From Rhinopomastus cyanomelas (Eukaryota > Chordata > Aves > Bucerotiformes > Rhinopomastidae), in contig VXBP01008587.1 of assembly GCA_013400115.1 (NCBI GenBank), forward strand, positions 270,784 to 334,783: 64,000 nt of DNA, written 5' to 3'. The notes under the pieces were generated by a model. It was not told the DNA's origin and made no database searches. It saw nothing but the letters and a program-made list of their open reading frames with translations. A program made the translations under genes and the position numbers. Numbering within the stretch: position 1 is the first letter of the stretch; each line of letters starts with the position of its first letter. Positions 11,082-21,870 of this stretch are shown here, in pieces.

Positions 11082-11977
11082 CACACACATACAGTTTGTA
11101 GTTCATACAATATATGATCAGGTGTACTCTGTATGCATTCAGAACTTAAATATTTTCTTAAAAAACACCTGTTTGAATGATGCTGAAAAGCAGATAAGGT
11201 ACTTACATCATTTTTCTCTCTCTTAAAATCTACAGTTTATGTTTGCAAAATTTTCAGAGCCTTTCAGAAGCTTCTGCTACTGTACCATTGGCTAAGTCAG
11301 AGATTAGTGGGTGAAAGAGGTAAGACCTACACTTTACCAGCAGGCAAGTCAATTCTGTCTTATATACTGCTTGGCTTAATCTGGGACTTCCTGGATTCAG
11401 CAAGCATTGATGTTTATTGACATGGATGCCGAGGCTGCAGGTAATTGTTTGTTGCCCTGTCCTTTTCTCTTTTTTATTGGGAGAAAATATAATTCACAGA
11501 AGTTTCATTTGTAATAGTGACCTAGTAGTGACTTGAAGTAAGAGCACAGAAGTATGAATCCTTCAGAGAAAAGGGAAATTTGAATTCCAAATGCAATTAT
11601 TTTCCTCAATTAAAAAAGAAAAAGAAGAGAGAGACAGAATGTGATATAAAATGACAAGCAAGTTGATTTTTTGCAGTCACATCATGCAACCTGGGTTATA
11701 TCCATTTGCTTCAGTCAGTCTGGTGTTCTGACATCTGGCATCGAATTCCCATTTACACGCACCTTTGTGTTTCATCCTCCCATCTTACAAAATCAGAGTT
11801 AGTTTTTCTGTTCCAGTTCAGAAATGCCAGAGGTTACCAGATGAAAAAGATGTAGAGTTAAAAAAGCCCATCAATCATGTAAATAAAAATCCCTGTGGAA
11901 AAGAGCAGAGCTTATGATGTGGGAATAGTCTTTGTGTTGGCATTTCAGAGTGTGAGTCCAGTTACCGCCGTCGCTTT
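11082..11977. other. Unique non-coding DNA
   Basis: Nothing recognisable apart from a purine-rich stretch near 11612-11645. Confidence 0.55.
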
Positions 11978-12161
11978 CAGAGCACTGGAAGGGGCTGCCC
12001 AGGGATGTTGTGGAGTCTCCTTCCCTGGAGATGTTTAAAACCCACCTGGATGTGTTCCTGTGTGACTTGGTCTGGGTGATCCTGCTGCTGCAGGGGGATT
12101 GGACTGGATGATCTTTCAAGGTCCCTTCTAATCTGTAGTGATTCTATGATTCTGTGATTTT
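11978..12161 (+). mobile_element. CR1 3' fragment (young type)
   Basis: Starts at AGAGCACTGGAAGGGGCTGC and covers the end of ORF2, the hairpin region (CCTGCTGCTGCAGG), the tail and octamers. It belongs to a run of eight plus-orientation copies between 10.4 and 14.6 kb. Confidence 0.92.
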
Positions 12162-12296
12162 GGAACTATTGAGCATGTTGTGTCAAATGCCAACTCTTAG
12201 ACATGTGACTGCAGTAAACTTCCCTAAGTTTTCCCAAAGTAAGGAAATCAGTCTCAGACCTCGTAACCAAATATTTTGGAAACTCAAGTCATCTCT

Positions 12297-12390
12297 GTGT
12301 GATCCTGCTCTGGCAGGGGGATTGGACTAGATGGTCTTTCGAGGTCCCTTCCAACCCCTAATGTTCTGTGGTTCTGTGTGATTCTGTGAT
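12297..12390 (+). mobile_element. CR1 tail-only copy
   Basis: Begins at GTGTGATCCTGCTCTGGCAGG, at the hairpin, and ends with octamers of the TTCTGTGG/TTCTGTGT kind. About 94 bp. Confidence 0.9.
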
Positions 12391-12466
12391 GTCCTAAATG
12401 CTAGAAGATGCTGGTTAGAACCCAGTCTAACTGAATGCATTTAACACTACAGGAACAAACCTCAGA

Positions 12467-12523
12467 ACTAGATGATCTTTCCAGGTCCCTTCCAGTCCCT
12501 AATGTTCTGTGATTCTGTGTAAT
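12467..12523 (+). mobile_element. CR1 tail-only copy
   Basis: Starts at ACTAGATGATCTTTCCAGG, downstream of the hairpin. It is an ultra-short 57-bp copy ending with two octamers. Confidence 0.88.
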
Positions 12524-12562
12524 TATGAGATTACCCTGTAAAAGAACTGCTTCAAAACACAT

Positions 12563-12631
12563 GGGGGATTGGACTGGATGATCTTTCCAGGTCCCTTCCA
12601 ATCCCTAATGTCTGTGATTCTGTGATTCTGT
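12563..12631 (+). mobile_element. CR1 tail-only copy
   Basis: Starts at GGGGGATTGGACTGGATG and ends with octamers. It is the third tail-only copy in 335 bp, all in the same orientation. Confidence 0.88.
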
Positions 12632-13044
12632 AACTTCCATCCTCACCTAAGTTGTGAATACCAGTGCTCTGGGACAGAGTTTGTGTTGTGAGAACCCCAC
12701 TCAGCCTAACTGCATTACTCAAATCAAATTAAGTCCTGTCTCCACAGACACATTAAAAACTTTACACATATCCCTCGTTTGCCTCTGTTACAAAGTTGAG
12801 TTTGTTAGTAATTAAATGCTGACAGGAACAGCCAATTTAAATGCAAAGGATCAGAGTGTAAGTAGCTACTGAATATGCAAAAAGAGGCAAACAAAAGCAA
12901 AATATTGTTTAGGTAAAGTTAAAGAGATTTATTTAGTAAAAAATGAGCCACTGCCTTGCCTGGCTCTTGCATAAATGAGTTTATCTGTGATATAATTTGG
13001 TGGTTTTTGGTTGCAGCACAATCCCTCTGGTTTCTTCTCAAAAC

Positions 13045-13084
13045 CCTCTTTCGAAGTCCCTTCCAATCCCTAATGTTCTGTGAT
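13045..13084 (+). mobile_element. CR1 tail remnant, about 40 bp
   Basis: CTCTTTCGAAGTCCCTTCCA followed by ATCCCTAATGTTCTGTGAT is the CR1 terminal block and one octamer. It is extremely short, so either 5' truncation was extreme or the rest was deleted. Confidence 0.8.
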
Positions 13085-13577
13085 AAAGACCAGTGACTTT
13101 CCAAAATATATGTTTAATGATACCATTAACAATCTGAATCCACATGTTTCTAGTATAGAAGGTCTTCAGAGCATCTTCTGCTCCACACTTCAGATTTTGA
13201 CAAGTGGGCTCCTCAGATCCTTGAGAAATAACAAAAAATGACACTGCCTGCTAGCCCAGCGTTCCTGACTGGCCACTGGTTAGGTTCCAGACCCTGACTT
13301 TTCCTTCACCACCTGACTGAGTTAATGGTACTGCTGCTCGGCCAACTCAGGAGAACAATTTTGCCTACATTCAGCCCACCAGCTGCAACATACTCCTTCA
13401 CCCGACGGGGAATATTGAAGGGATAAATTCATTTACATCTTGTGAGATGCTGAGAAGTCACAGCAGTGTGTTCCAAACCAAAACCAGTTGAACACAGAAG
13501 CTGAGGATATGGACCACTGCTGGCCACTCGATTGCTTTCTTGTGCCAGTCAGCTATGACCCCAGGACAGAAAACAGA

Positions 13578-13656
13578 TTCTAGGGGATCCTATTGTGGTG
13601 GGGGAATCAGATTGCATGATCTTTCAAGATTCCTTCCAACCCCTAATGTTCTGTGA
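13578..13656 (+). mobile_element. CR1 tail-only copy
   Basis: Begins at GATTCTAGGGGATCCTATTG, includes a decayed hairpin and ends at CCCTAATGTTCTGTGA. Confidence 0.85.
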
Positions 13657-14150
13657 AAACACAACTGCACAGCAGGTAAAGAACTTCATGTGTCGTGTAC
13701 CCACTGCTGAGCCTTGCAGCAAAGTGCACGAAAGCCAGTGGGTGTTCTCGTTCCCACAGTCTCCAGAAGGTCCAACTGGATTTGCACAATTTTTAATGAC
13801 AGAGTTTCCTAACAAAAGCAATCTACTTCAGCATCTCAGAATGATGAGAGGGTTGAGCTTTGGTAGTTATGGGTTTCAGCAACACCTAAGCACTGCACTG
13901 TTTGTTGTTTAGAGCTACTTCTCGTTAAACAGAAGACTATACTCTCCCAAAAAGACTGAGTGATTTGCATCATTCAGCACAGTGCTGACTGACATATGCC
14001 AATTTACTTGTCATCACGTTCAGCATCCCAGAATTAACATTTTCCTAGCTTATTTAGGATTTTTCTCACAAACCAGGCTTTAATAGCACCTCCTTAGGGC
14101 TATGAACATGTATTAGCATTAAATGAATGTCCACATTTATTCATAATCAT

Positions 14151-14235
14151 GGAGATATATATACACACATTATATATAAATATATATAGTCATATATATA
14201 TACACATTTTATATATAAATTTACATTTACACATG
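14151..14235. repeat. AT-rich microsatellite (TA/TATAT)
   Basis: Imperfect TATATA and TATACACA runs with no other structure. Confidence 0.85.
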
Positions 14236-14367
14236 TATAATTTATATTGGGTGAACTGGAAAATGCTTTCAACAATCAACTCACATGAAAAGCCTGTCTG
14301 ATAAACATGAATCCTTTTATAATTTATATTCTCTTTATCCTGGTTTCTGTGGTATGTTCTGAATTAT

Positions 14368-14580
14368 ATCAGAAGGAACTTCTTCACAATGAGGGTGATG
14401 GGGCACTGGGACAGGCTGTCCAGGGGGGTTGTGGAGTCTCCTTCACTGGAGACATTTAAAACCCACCTGGCTTTTCCTGTGTGTTCCTGTGTGACTTGTT
14501 GTAGGTGATGCTGCTGTGTCAGGGGGATTGGACTAGATGACCTTTTGAGGTCCCTTCCAATCCCTCATGTTCTGTGATTC
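14368..14580 (+). mobile_element. CR1 3' fragment (young type)
   Basis: Runs from ATCAGAAGGAACTTCTTCAC through the ORF2 C-terminus to the tail and one octamer. It carries a small local duplication (CTTTTCCTGTGTGTTCCTG) where the CTGGATGTGTTCC segment normally lies. Confidence 0.92.
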
Positions 14581-14995
14581 AGTCGTTGTGTGTTTCAGTC
14601 ATTCTGATATCAAACTACTTTATGAGGTAAATATAGTTTTCTTAAGAAAAGAATCATGCAAACCTGTATGAAGTGAGATGCTCTATAAAGACAAGGTTTT
14701 ATTTAAATAGACAACTGAAAATGTTCAGAATTTCAGCTGTAAGTGCAGACAGTTGAAAGTGGGTAGGGTACACCCTGTTTCTGGGTTTCCACAGAGACAA
14801 GCGAGGATTCATCAGATCCAGCAAGTCCTGACTTCCAACTTCTGATTTAAGAAATTTAAGAAACTTTAAGAAAATTGAAAATCTTAGAAAAATAAGAAAA
14901 ATTAATCAAGAATTTTAGAGCTGAGCAATACATAGCAGCCTTTAAAACTGTGGGAAAAATAAAAGTAAGAACAAGAGGATTTGCATAAAGGGTTT
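14581..14995. other. Unique non-coding DNA
   Basis: Adenine-rich and otherwise unremarkable. The stretch 14850-14905 has repeated TTAAGAAA/TTAGAAAA-type words. Confidence 0.5.
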
Positions 14996-15219
14996 ATAGA
15001 ATCATAGAATCGTTAGGGATTGGAAGGGACCTTGAAAGATCATCTAGTCCAATCCCCCTGACACAGCAGGATCACCTAGACCAAGTCACACAGGAACACA
15101 TCCAGGTGGGTCTTAAACATCTCCGGTGAAGGAGACTCCACAACCCCCCTGGGCAGCCTGTTCCAGTGCTCTGTCACTCTCACCGAGAAGTTCCTTCTCA
15201 TATTGATGCGGAACCTCTT
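14996..15219 (-). mobile_element. CR1 3' region (young type)
   Basis: Minus CR1 with octamers, tail, hairpin and ORF2 3' end as far as the TATTGATGCGGAACCTC segment. About 40 bp further on it faces a plus-orientation tail, forming an inverted pair. Confidence 0.93.
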
Positions 15220-15259
15220 GCATATTGTCATTATTGTAAGTGCTTAATAATTGGCAGAA

Positions 15260-15357
15260 CTTGTTCCTGTGTGACTTGGTCTAGGTGATCCTGCTGTGTC
15301 AGAGGGGTTGGACTAGTTGATCTTTCGAGGTCCCTTCCAATCCCTAGTGTTCTGTGA
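15260..15357 (+). mobile_element. CR1 tail-only copy
   Basis: Starts at TTGTTCCTGTGTGACTTGGT and ends at CCCTAGTGTTCTGTGAT. It is complementary to the first 100 bp of the minus copy at 14996. Confidence 0.92.
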
Positions 15358-16336
15358 TATTTGAGTGATACCTGGGAATGGAATGAACCTTGTGTTTTGC
15401 TGCTTTTGGGAGCCAGAGGAAGTTGCTCAGGTCCCTGGACTTTACTTCAGCTTAGAGGAAGACTCTGAATCAGCCACTGTCAAACCTGCTTGATTGGCTG
15501 CTCAGTGTAACCTCACAGGCAGTAGTGTGCAGCCACCCAACCACCACACAAAAAACCCCACAAGGTCATAGTAGTGTAAAACACTCCTATAACTCAGAGA
15601 TTACAAAAGACATTAAAATTCTGATGCCCCATTCATAAGGAAAAGATTGTAATGAGAACAGAGAATGGCACGACATTAATTCATTGTGTGACAAAGAATA
15701 TAATGAGAATGGGAAATAGTACAAACATAACTCATTCTTGTTACAGCTTTAAGATTGTAATGTCATGGTTCATATCACATACTTAGGAAGAAAAGTGTGG
15801 TAGGAGCGATGCAGCATTAACATAGTTAATCTGAGTGCAGTAGACATTATTAGATGTGCAATACAATACAAAAAATGAACCATAACTTAGGGATGGTTTG
15901 TTAAAAGACTTGTAATTTCCCACACCTTTTGGTTAACCTTTTATTACCACAGCTGATATGAAGGGTTGCGGCGTGCTTGCACGCGTATTGACACAGGGCT
16001 CCCCGAAAGCTTTTCACTCGTGTGTGTCTCTAGAAATCAATTACAATTAGAAATGAAAATACCGAGGACAGTGTCTGTGTCGCTCGTGACGGGCGAATCT
16101 GCCAAAACAGAGGCAGTTATGTTTAGTCATTTTGTCTGATACTCTGAAATGGAGTCATAAAGCAAGTGATGTATTTACCTTCTGAAATTATTGTATAATT
16201 ATAGTTATTGCTCATCTACCACTTGGTAAGTGATGTGCAATATCCTACCTAATGTAGTAGACTTTATTGAAGCACTTAACCGATGTAAAAAGGTCTTTGA
16301 TCATCCATCTGTGAGTTTGCCAAAGCCCAAAGAAAC
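15358..16336. other. Unique DNA with a local CpG-rich pocket
   Basis: Most of this stretch is AT-rich, but 15965-16105 holds a cluster of CpGs (TGCGGCGTGC, GCACGCGTATTG, GTCGCTCGTGACGGGCGAAT). That is unusual for the window and compatible with a conserved or regulatory segment. No promoter motif is clear. Confidence 0.3.
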
Positions 16337-16638
16337 TTAGAATCATAGAAGCATCAGGGATTGGAAGGGACCTCGAAAAATCATCAAGTCCAATCCCCCT
16401 GCCAGAGCAGGATCACCTCACTGGAGAAGTCTTAGAATCAGAATCACTCAGGGTTGCAAGGAACCATCACCCAGTTCCAACCCCCCCAGCACAGGCAGGG
16501 ACACCCCACCCTAGACCAGGCTGGCCAGAGCCTCATCCAGCCTGGCCTTAAACACCTCCAAGGATGGGGCCCCAACCACCTCCCTGGGCAACCCATTCCA
16601 GGCTCTCACCACTCGCACGGTGAAGAACTTCCTTGTTT
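16337..16638 (-). mobile_element. Composite CR1: young tail joined to old-type CR1
   Basis: The minus-strand young tail (16337-16417) is followed after a disturbed junction (GGAGAAGTCTTAGAATCAG) by an old-type CR1 (16434-16638: CAGGCTGGCCAGAGCCTCAT, CACGGTGAAGAACTTCC). The arrangement matches three other loci (18838, 38213, 40571). Here the spot that normally reads AGACCAAGTCA is altered, so the match to the shared junction is approximate. Confidence 0.8.
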
Positions 16639-18837
16639 CATTCTATGATAGACTACCAATACATTTCATTTTGGTTTCAAAAACAAATACATAACTTGGT
16701 GGCCATTTCTGTTAAGTGAAAGAGGAAACGTTCTCAAAGACAGTTTCACTTGTATTTCAGTGTCAATAGACAATATCAAACAGCAATGATGCTACCAGAT
16801 GTTATCTACTACTTGTCTTGAAACCTTGTTCTCTGCTTCTATGTATTTTCTCTGAATGGACACAGAATCATAGAATCATGTGCAATGCATGCATCCCAGC
16901 AGGCTGTTCTACATCTCTTTTACATCTTTATGGATTTTTACTAGTAAATTTGGAGATATTTAAGGTTTATGGCGATAGATTCCTTCCCTTTAAAAACAAT
17001 AAAAGGCAACCGTGCGGCAAAGATATGACTTCATTCATGACTCCAGTGAGCTGGGTGTGAAACTTGTGCACATGGTAGGCGCTGTGAAGGTTAAGAGTTT
17101 TCCATTCTCAACACTCAGTGGCCTTTCTGCAGTGGCTTTCAAAGCACTTTCAAAAGCAAAGCCCTAATAGGTTTGATCTATGTGCAGCTAAAGCGTGGTT
17201 CTGTTCATTATAATGACTGAAGGAGGGTTAGAAAACAATTGCTAGATGTTAAAGACTAACACAGAAATGATGAAGACGTTTTGTGAGTGAAAAGAAAAAT
17301 CCTGAAGTCTCCGGGAACGAGGAAAGTGATGATAAATGAACACAACAGCACAAGGGTAAAGAGACAAAAAGATAAAATAGCTAAAGAGACAGACAGTTTT
17401 TATACAACTGTTTGCAGAAGCAATACACTGTGTTGTACTGCAATGACACCTCCTGACCACTGAATTTTCTGTGAAGAGATAGATGAGCCTTCTACTGGCT
17501 TCCATTACACAGCAGGTATGTTTTAGTCTCTGCTGTACAGGAGATTTGTAAAGCCATCCTCAGACAGTTCTAGGAGAGCAAAACACACTTGGAGGGCAAA
17601 GGAGACTATTTCTGCTGTTTAATTTTCAGTCTTTGATGCACTGGCTTGTGTACAGCTTGCTTTGAGCATTAAAAGAACGTCTAGAGAAAGATACAAGCAG
17701 AAACGTGTGCCTCAAGGCATAAACCAGAAAGAAACTCCAACTTTCAGATGTACACAATTCTACAATTGCCTCCTAAATGTTTTTGTGAAACTCCTTTGAG
17801 GACACATTAATCATCACCGGAGACAGGCTATTACGCCAGATGAACACTCATATGTCAGTTATCACATCTGAAGTTAAAAAAAACCCCCATAAACCAAAAC
17901 TTTATAGACAGACAATGGAGTAAAAAAATAATACAAGTGAAAATATAAATTTGATTGACAACATGTTCTTCTTCCATCCTTACTGTTCCAAAGCGATTTT
18001 CATTTACCTGAAGAGCAGGAGAATTGGAAAATCTTTAAGGAATTTAAGGTATTCCACAAAAGTTAGTAAAAGCTTTTGATACTGACTAGCTGACAAAAGA
18101 GTATTTTTATATACAAACAATAAAAACTCCTGTACCAACTCATTTTTCCCTCAGTAGGAGGGAAGAAGTCCAACAGCCACCAAATTACTCTGTTGACTCA
18201 ATGCAATTTGTAAAAGAGATCGATATTAAAATACAGCATCACTCCTACCAGTACTGTTACACAGCTTGAAAAACCATGTATGGACTTAATGTTCTGTTTA
18301 TCAGATCAAGAGGCTCAAGAAATGGGGCTGTGCAACCTCGTGATGTTCAACAAAGGACAACAGCAACACCCTGCACGGGCTGGAGAGCAGCACTGCGGAG
18401 AGTGCCCTCAACGCCGGATATTCTTACGCTAGCGATTTTCAGCCTGTTTCTTCTGTCACAACAGGAGTTTAGGTCGTTTTAAGGTAGCTGAACAACAGCA
18501 AAAATCAAGCTTCATAATTCATAGCTCACAACAGATTTTTCTGTACAGGTGTCTTTTCCTTGCCTTTTGCAGAGTACAAGAGAACATTATCATCTGAAGA
18601 TCCAATATACTCATTGTAGACAGTGGGGAAAGACTAATTAAATAGCTCCATGAGGAAATCAAGGTTAATTTTGAAACTTGGAGCTTTCTGGCATTTTTGC
18701 TAAACCGTTCCATTCATCAGTAAAAGAGAAATTAGGGGTTTGTAGTTGAAGGCAGATGTTTGACATGTTTCAGCCATGCACTCATTTGGCTTGTTAAAAG
18801 TTAGAGAGCTGGAGTCAACTTCAGTGCATAAAAAATA
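16639..18837. other. Unique non-coding DNA
   Basis: About 2.2 kb with only a two-octamer CR1 trace at 16862-16882. No exon is recognised. The 80- and 87-codon frames at 16818 (+) and 17242 (-) have no recognisable features. Confidence 0.5.
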
Positions 18838-19024
18838 GAGTCATAGAATCATTAGGGATTGGAAGGGACCTTGAAAAATCATCTAGTCCAATCCCCCTGC
18901 AGGATCACCTAGATCAAGTCATAGAGTCAGTCAAGGTTAGGAGGGACCACAGGATCACCCAGTTCCAATTCCCCTGCCGTGGGCAGGGACACCCTATCCT
19001 AGATCAGGCTGGCCAGAGCCAAGG
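18838..19024 (-). mobile_element. Composite CR1: young tail joined to old-type CR1
   Basis: Young tail 18838-18918, with the hairpin partly deleted (CCCCCTGCAGGATCACC). It passes at AGATCAAGTCA directly into TAGAGTCAGTCAAGGTTAGG and an old-type CR1 that ends at GGCTGGCCAGAGCC. The junction is the same as at 38298 and 40670. Confidence 0.9.
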
Positions 19025-21081
19025 GTTATGCCCCACCTTTCAACATGTGGTGATTTACCATCATTCTTTATCCATGCCTAACTAGAAGAAGATAAAGGTC
19101 TCTCTGCAGTGGAGTGAACTTCACATGCAGCTCTTGATTTGAAATGCTGACTTTAATAAGCCAGATTCTTGTTTTAGTGATTTCATAGTTTCTTCTTGCG
19201 CTGCTCCTGACATAGGTGAAGCCACAGTTCAGAAACATAATCCTAGCACTCGGACCAATTGTACTGGTTTTGTTGTATTTATTTATCTATTGCAGCCACT
19301 GATGTCCGTTATGATGGCTCTTTGTGAAGGAAGACACCTACTATTTAGCAAATGGGTTAATGCTGCCCCTGGTTAGTCATCACTGTGATGTCCAGGAAAC
19401 AGCAAACAGGCAGTGGCTTCTTGGATTGAAATCTACTGGTGCCTCAAGGGTAAAAACCAGTGAAGAATTCTAGCAAGAAGGATGAGAGAAAGAGAGAAGG
19501 AAGGAAAGGAAGAGTAATAAAAAAGGAGGGAGAGAGAGAGTCAGTGAGGGATGGAGATAACATGAGAACTTTTCCACCTCTACCTTTTCCCCAGGACATA
19601 GAATCTCATTCAAGAAACACCCTTTTTTTATAATGAAGGGGCCATGCATCACTTCCAGATTCTCATGTTCATGTTTTTATCATCAAGCATCCAGAACACT
19701 TGAGGGGCAAAGTAAAGGAGTAGTCCTCATCCTTAATGCCCATGGCAGAATGAGCAGCTTAGGTCAGGAGTACAAGCCCAAGACGTTGTGATGTGTCATG
19801 AGTAGACAACAGATGATCCAAGGGCAGTCAACAGATGACCCATGGGCCCTTAGTTTCAGTTTCCTTGTGTGAAAGAACCTCTCTGTGGACTAGATAGCTC
19901 AGAAGGAGAACACAGTTCATTCATACATTGATGATACTCGACCTCTTGCAGGAGCTTTGCTTTCCATCATAGAGAGATAAAACTGACATAGGGGAAGAGA
20001 GGTCTCTCCTTTGGCACAATGAGGACAAGGCTGATATCTTCCACATGGTCAGGAAGTACCCTATCTGCTAGAAGAAACCTATCCAAGTGGAAGCATAATG
20101 TTCTTTAGCTGAAACTAGACTGCTGACAGTAGTAGGTGTTCAAGATGTCTGGAAGAGGTTACATGGGACTGATCTAATAATTAGGCACTCAACCCCTAGT
20201 TACATCATTTAAGTATTTTATCTCATAACTATTTTATACAGAGGTAGTCTTTAGAGCTTTATCTACTAGTCCTGGTTCCCTGCTCTAGAACACTTCATTA
20301 GGAGCTCATCGGCACCCAGCTCGTTAGTCTAGTTTTAAGCCACCACATACTTCAGTTGTGCTGTGTGGGAAAGCTAAATGCTGAATTACTGGTCCCAGGG
20401 ATCTGAAGTGAGCTGTTTCCATACTAAGTAGTGCACGGCTCTGGTATCTATTTATATCTGAACCCCAAGTAAAATGGCCAGTACTTCAGAGGTGAGTTGC
20501 CTCACCAGCAAAGGAGACTTTAGTTGTCAGCTCTTGAATTCATACAGCCTGATACGTTACAGCTGATGGGCAAATTTTGGCCAGAATTTGTAGGCTACAG
20601 AGACTGCACTGGACATGCAGTTAGGAAAAATACAAAGCACTGCAGTGATGCCTGAGCTACTGAACGAATAGTAAGTCTGCCTAATATAATCTCCAGAATC
20701 AGATGTCTTCTTAAAATCCATTACCACAGTATTCCCCCTAGAACTGTAGTTAGTTTCATCAATTTAGAGCTTTATGACCTATCCAATTAATATGAGTGAT
20801 ATCCTGACTTCCGCTCATAAAAACAATATCTCTCTAATGCTGGTATAATTTGGAGATGGAATACTTGAAGAACTAACTTTTTGAACAGCGAGGATGATAC
20901 CCCAGAAGAGCTCATATACGCAGAACATGGATCACTGAGGCAAAGGATATCTTCTTGAAGACCTACAGTGAACAGCGTAACTGCTGTCATTACTATGGAT
21001 CAACAAACACGTTTGGAAAAGGCAGCTTGAGTTTACTTTTCATAGTGAGATGGTTTCATGCTCATTCTTTAGCTTTCTCTG
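19025..21081. other. Unique non-coding DNA with a purine-rich patch
   Basis: About 2 kb with no recognised gene. The stretch 19471-19550 is rich in GAGAGAAGG/GGAAGGA on the plus strand and makes a proline/serine-rich artefact frame on the minus strand. Confidence 0.5.
19471..19550. repeat. Purine-rich low-complexity stretch
   Basis: GAAGGATGAGAGAAAGAGAG, GGAAGGAAAGG and GAGAGAGAG runs with little pyrimidine on this strand. Not a clean tandem unit. Confidence 0.7.
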
Positions 21082-21213
21082 GGATGAGGTGTTTAAGGAA
21101 CAAGTGGATGTGGCGCTTAGGATATGGTCTAGCGGTTAGACACTAGGATAAAAGTTGGACTCGATGACCCTGGAGGTCCTTTCCAGCCACAATGATTCTG
21201 TGATTCTGTGATA
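21082..21213 (+). mobile_element. CR1 3' end (old type)
   Basis: GGGATGAGGTGTTTAAGGAA, then GTGGATGTGGCGCTTAGG, the spacer, GTTGGACTCGATGACCCTGG and the tail ending in octamers. This is a different CR1 subfamily from the young type; the layout matches the CR1 families common in other birds. Confidence 0.85.
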
Positions 21214-21567
21214 GAAGATAACTTTAGTTAAAACTCACAGTTAAGAAACCATTTTGGTTTGGATGGACTTTTACCTTTAAGAAAGAGATTTGAAAAGATA
21301 TGTGGCTGAAAAAATTCCCAAAGCTTACCCCTCACAAATGTAAATTAAAAATGAAAACATTTTGCATTTTAACAATTTTGCCTGGGAATTCTGCCACTTT
21401 TTTCACTTTATGTTGGAGTTCCTTATTCTATCTCACCTTATCTAGGATACCACCCTGAAGGACAGCTACTCATTCTCTGTTCTGTGAGGTTACTTACATT
21501 GCAGAATTAAAGAATTAAGATATTAAAAATAAGTCTTCAACAAATCTCATCTTTCATAACTGCATGT

Positions 21568-21870
21568 GGAGGATGGAGCCAGGCTCTTCTCAGTGTCATC
21601 TAGTGATAGGACAAGGGGCAATGGGTGTCAGCTGGAAGATAATAGGTTCCATATAAATATGAGAAGGAACTTCTTCCCAGTGAGGGTGACAGAGCACTGG
21701 AACAGGCTGCCCAGGAGGGTTGTGGAGTCTCCTCCACTGGAGATGTTTAAGACCCACCTGGATGTGTTCCTGTGGGGCTTGATCTAGATGATCCTGCTGT
21801 GTCAGGGGGATTGGACTGGATGATCTTTCCAGGTCCCTTCCAATCCCTAATGCTCTGTGATTCTGTGATT
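21568..21870 (+). mobile_element. CR1 3' region (young type), 303 bp
   Basis: Starts at GGAGGATGGAGCCAGGCTCT. A 74-codon frame stays open through the ORF2 end (21566-21787; RVTEHWNRLPRRVVESP, FKTHLDVFLWGLI), followed by hairpin, tail and octamers. It is well preserved. Confidence 0.93.

Larger units (their letters stand above)
12632..14150. other. Non-coding DNA with two CR1 remnants
   Basis: Apart from the CR1 remnants at 13045 and 13578, no gene is recognised. A 105-codon frame at 13595-13912 begins inside the CR1 remnant and shows no domain. Confidence 0.5.

Noticed and set aside
21121..21160. tRNA-like TGGTCTAGCGGTTAG motif
   Set aside because: It resembles a tRNA A box but sits in the normal spacer of an old CR1 family, with CR1 sequence on both sides and no cloverleaf.
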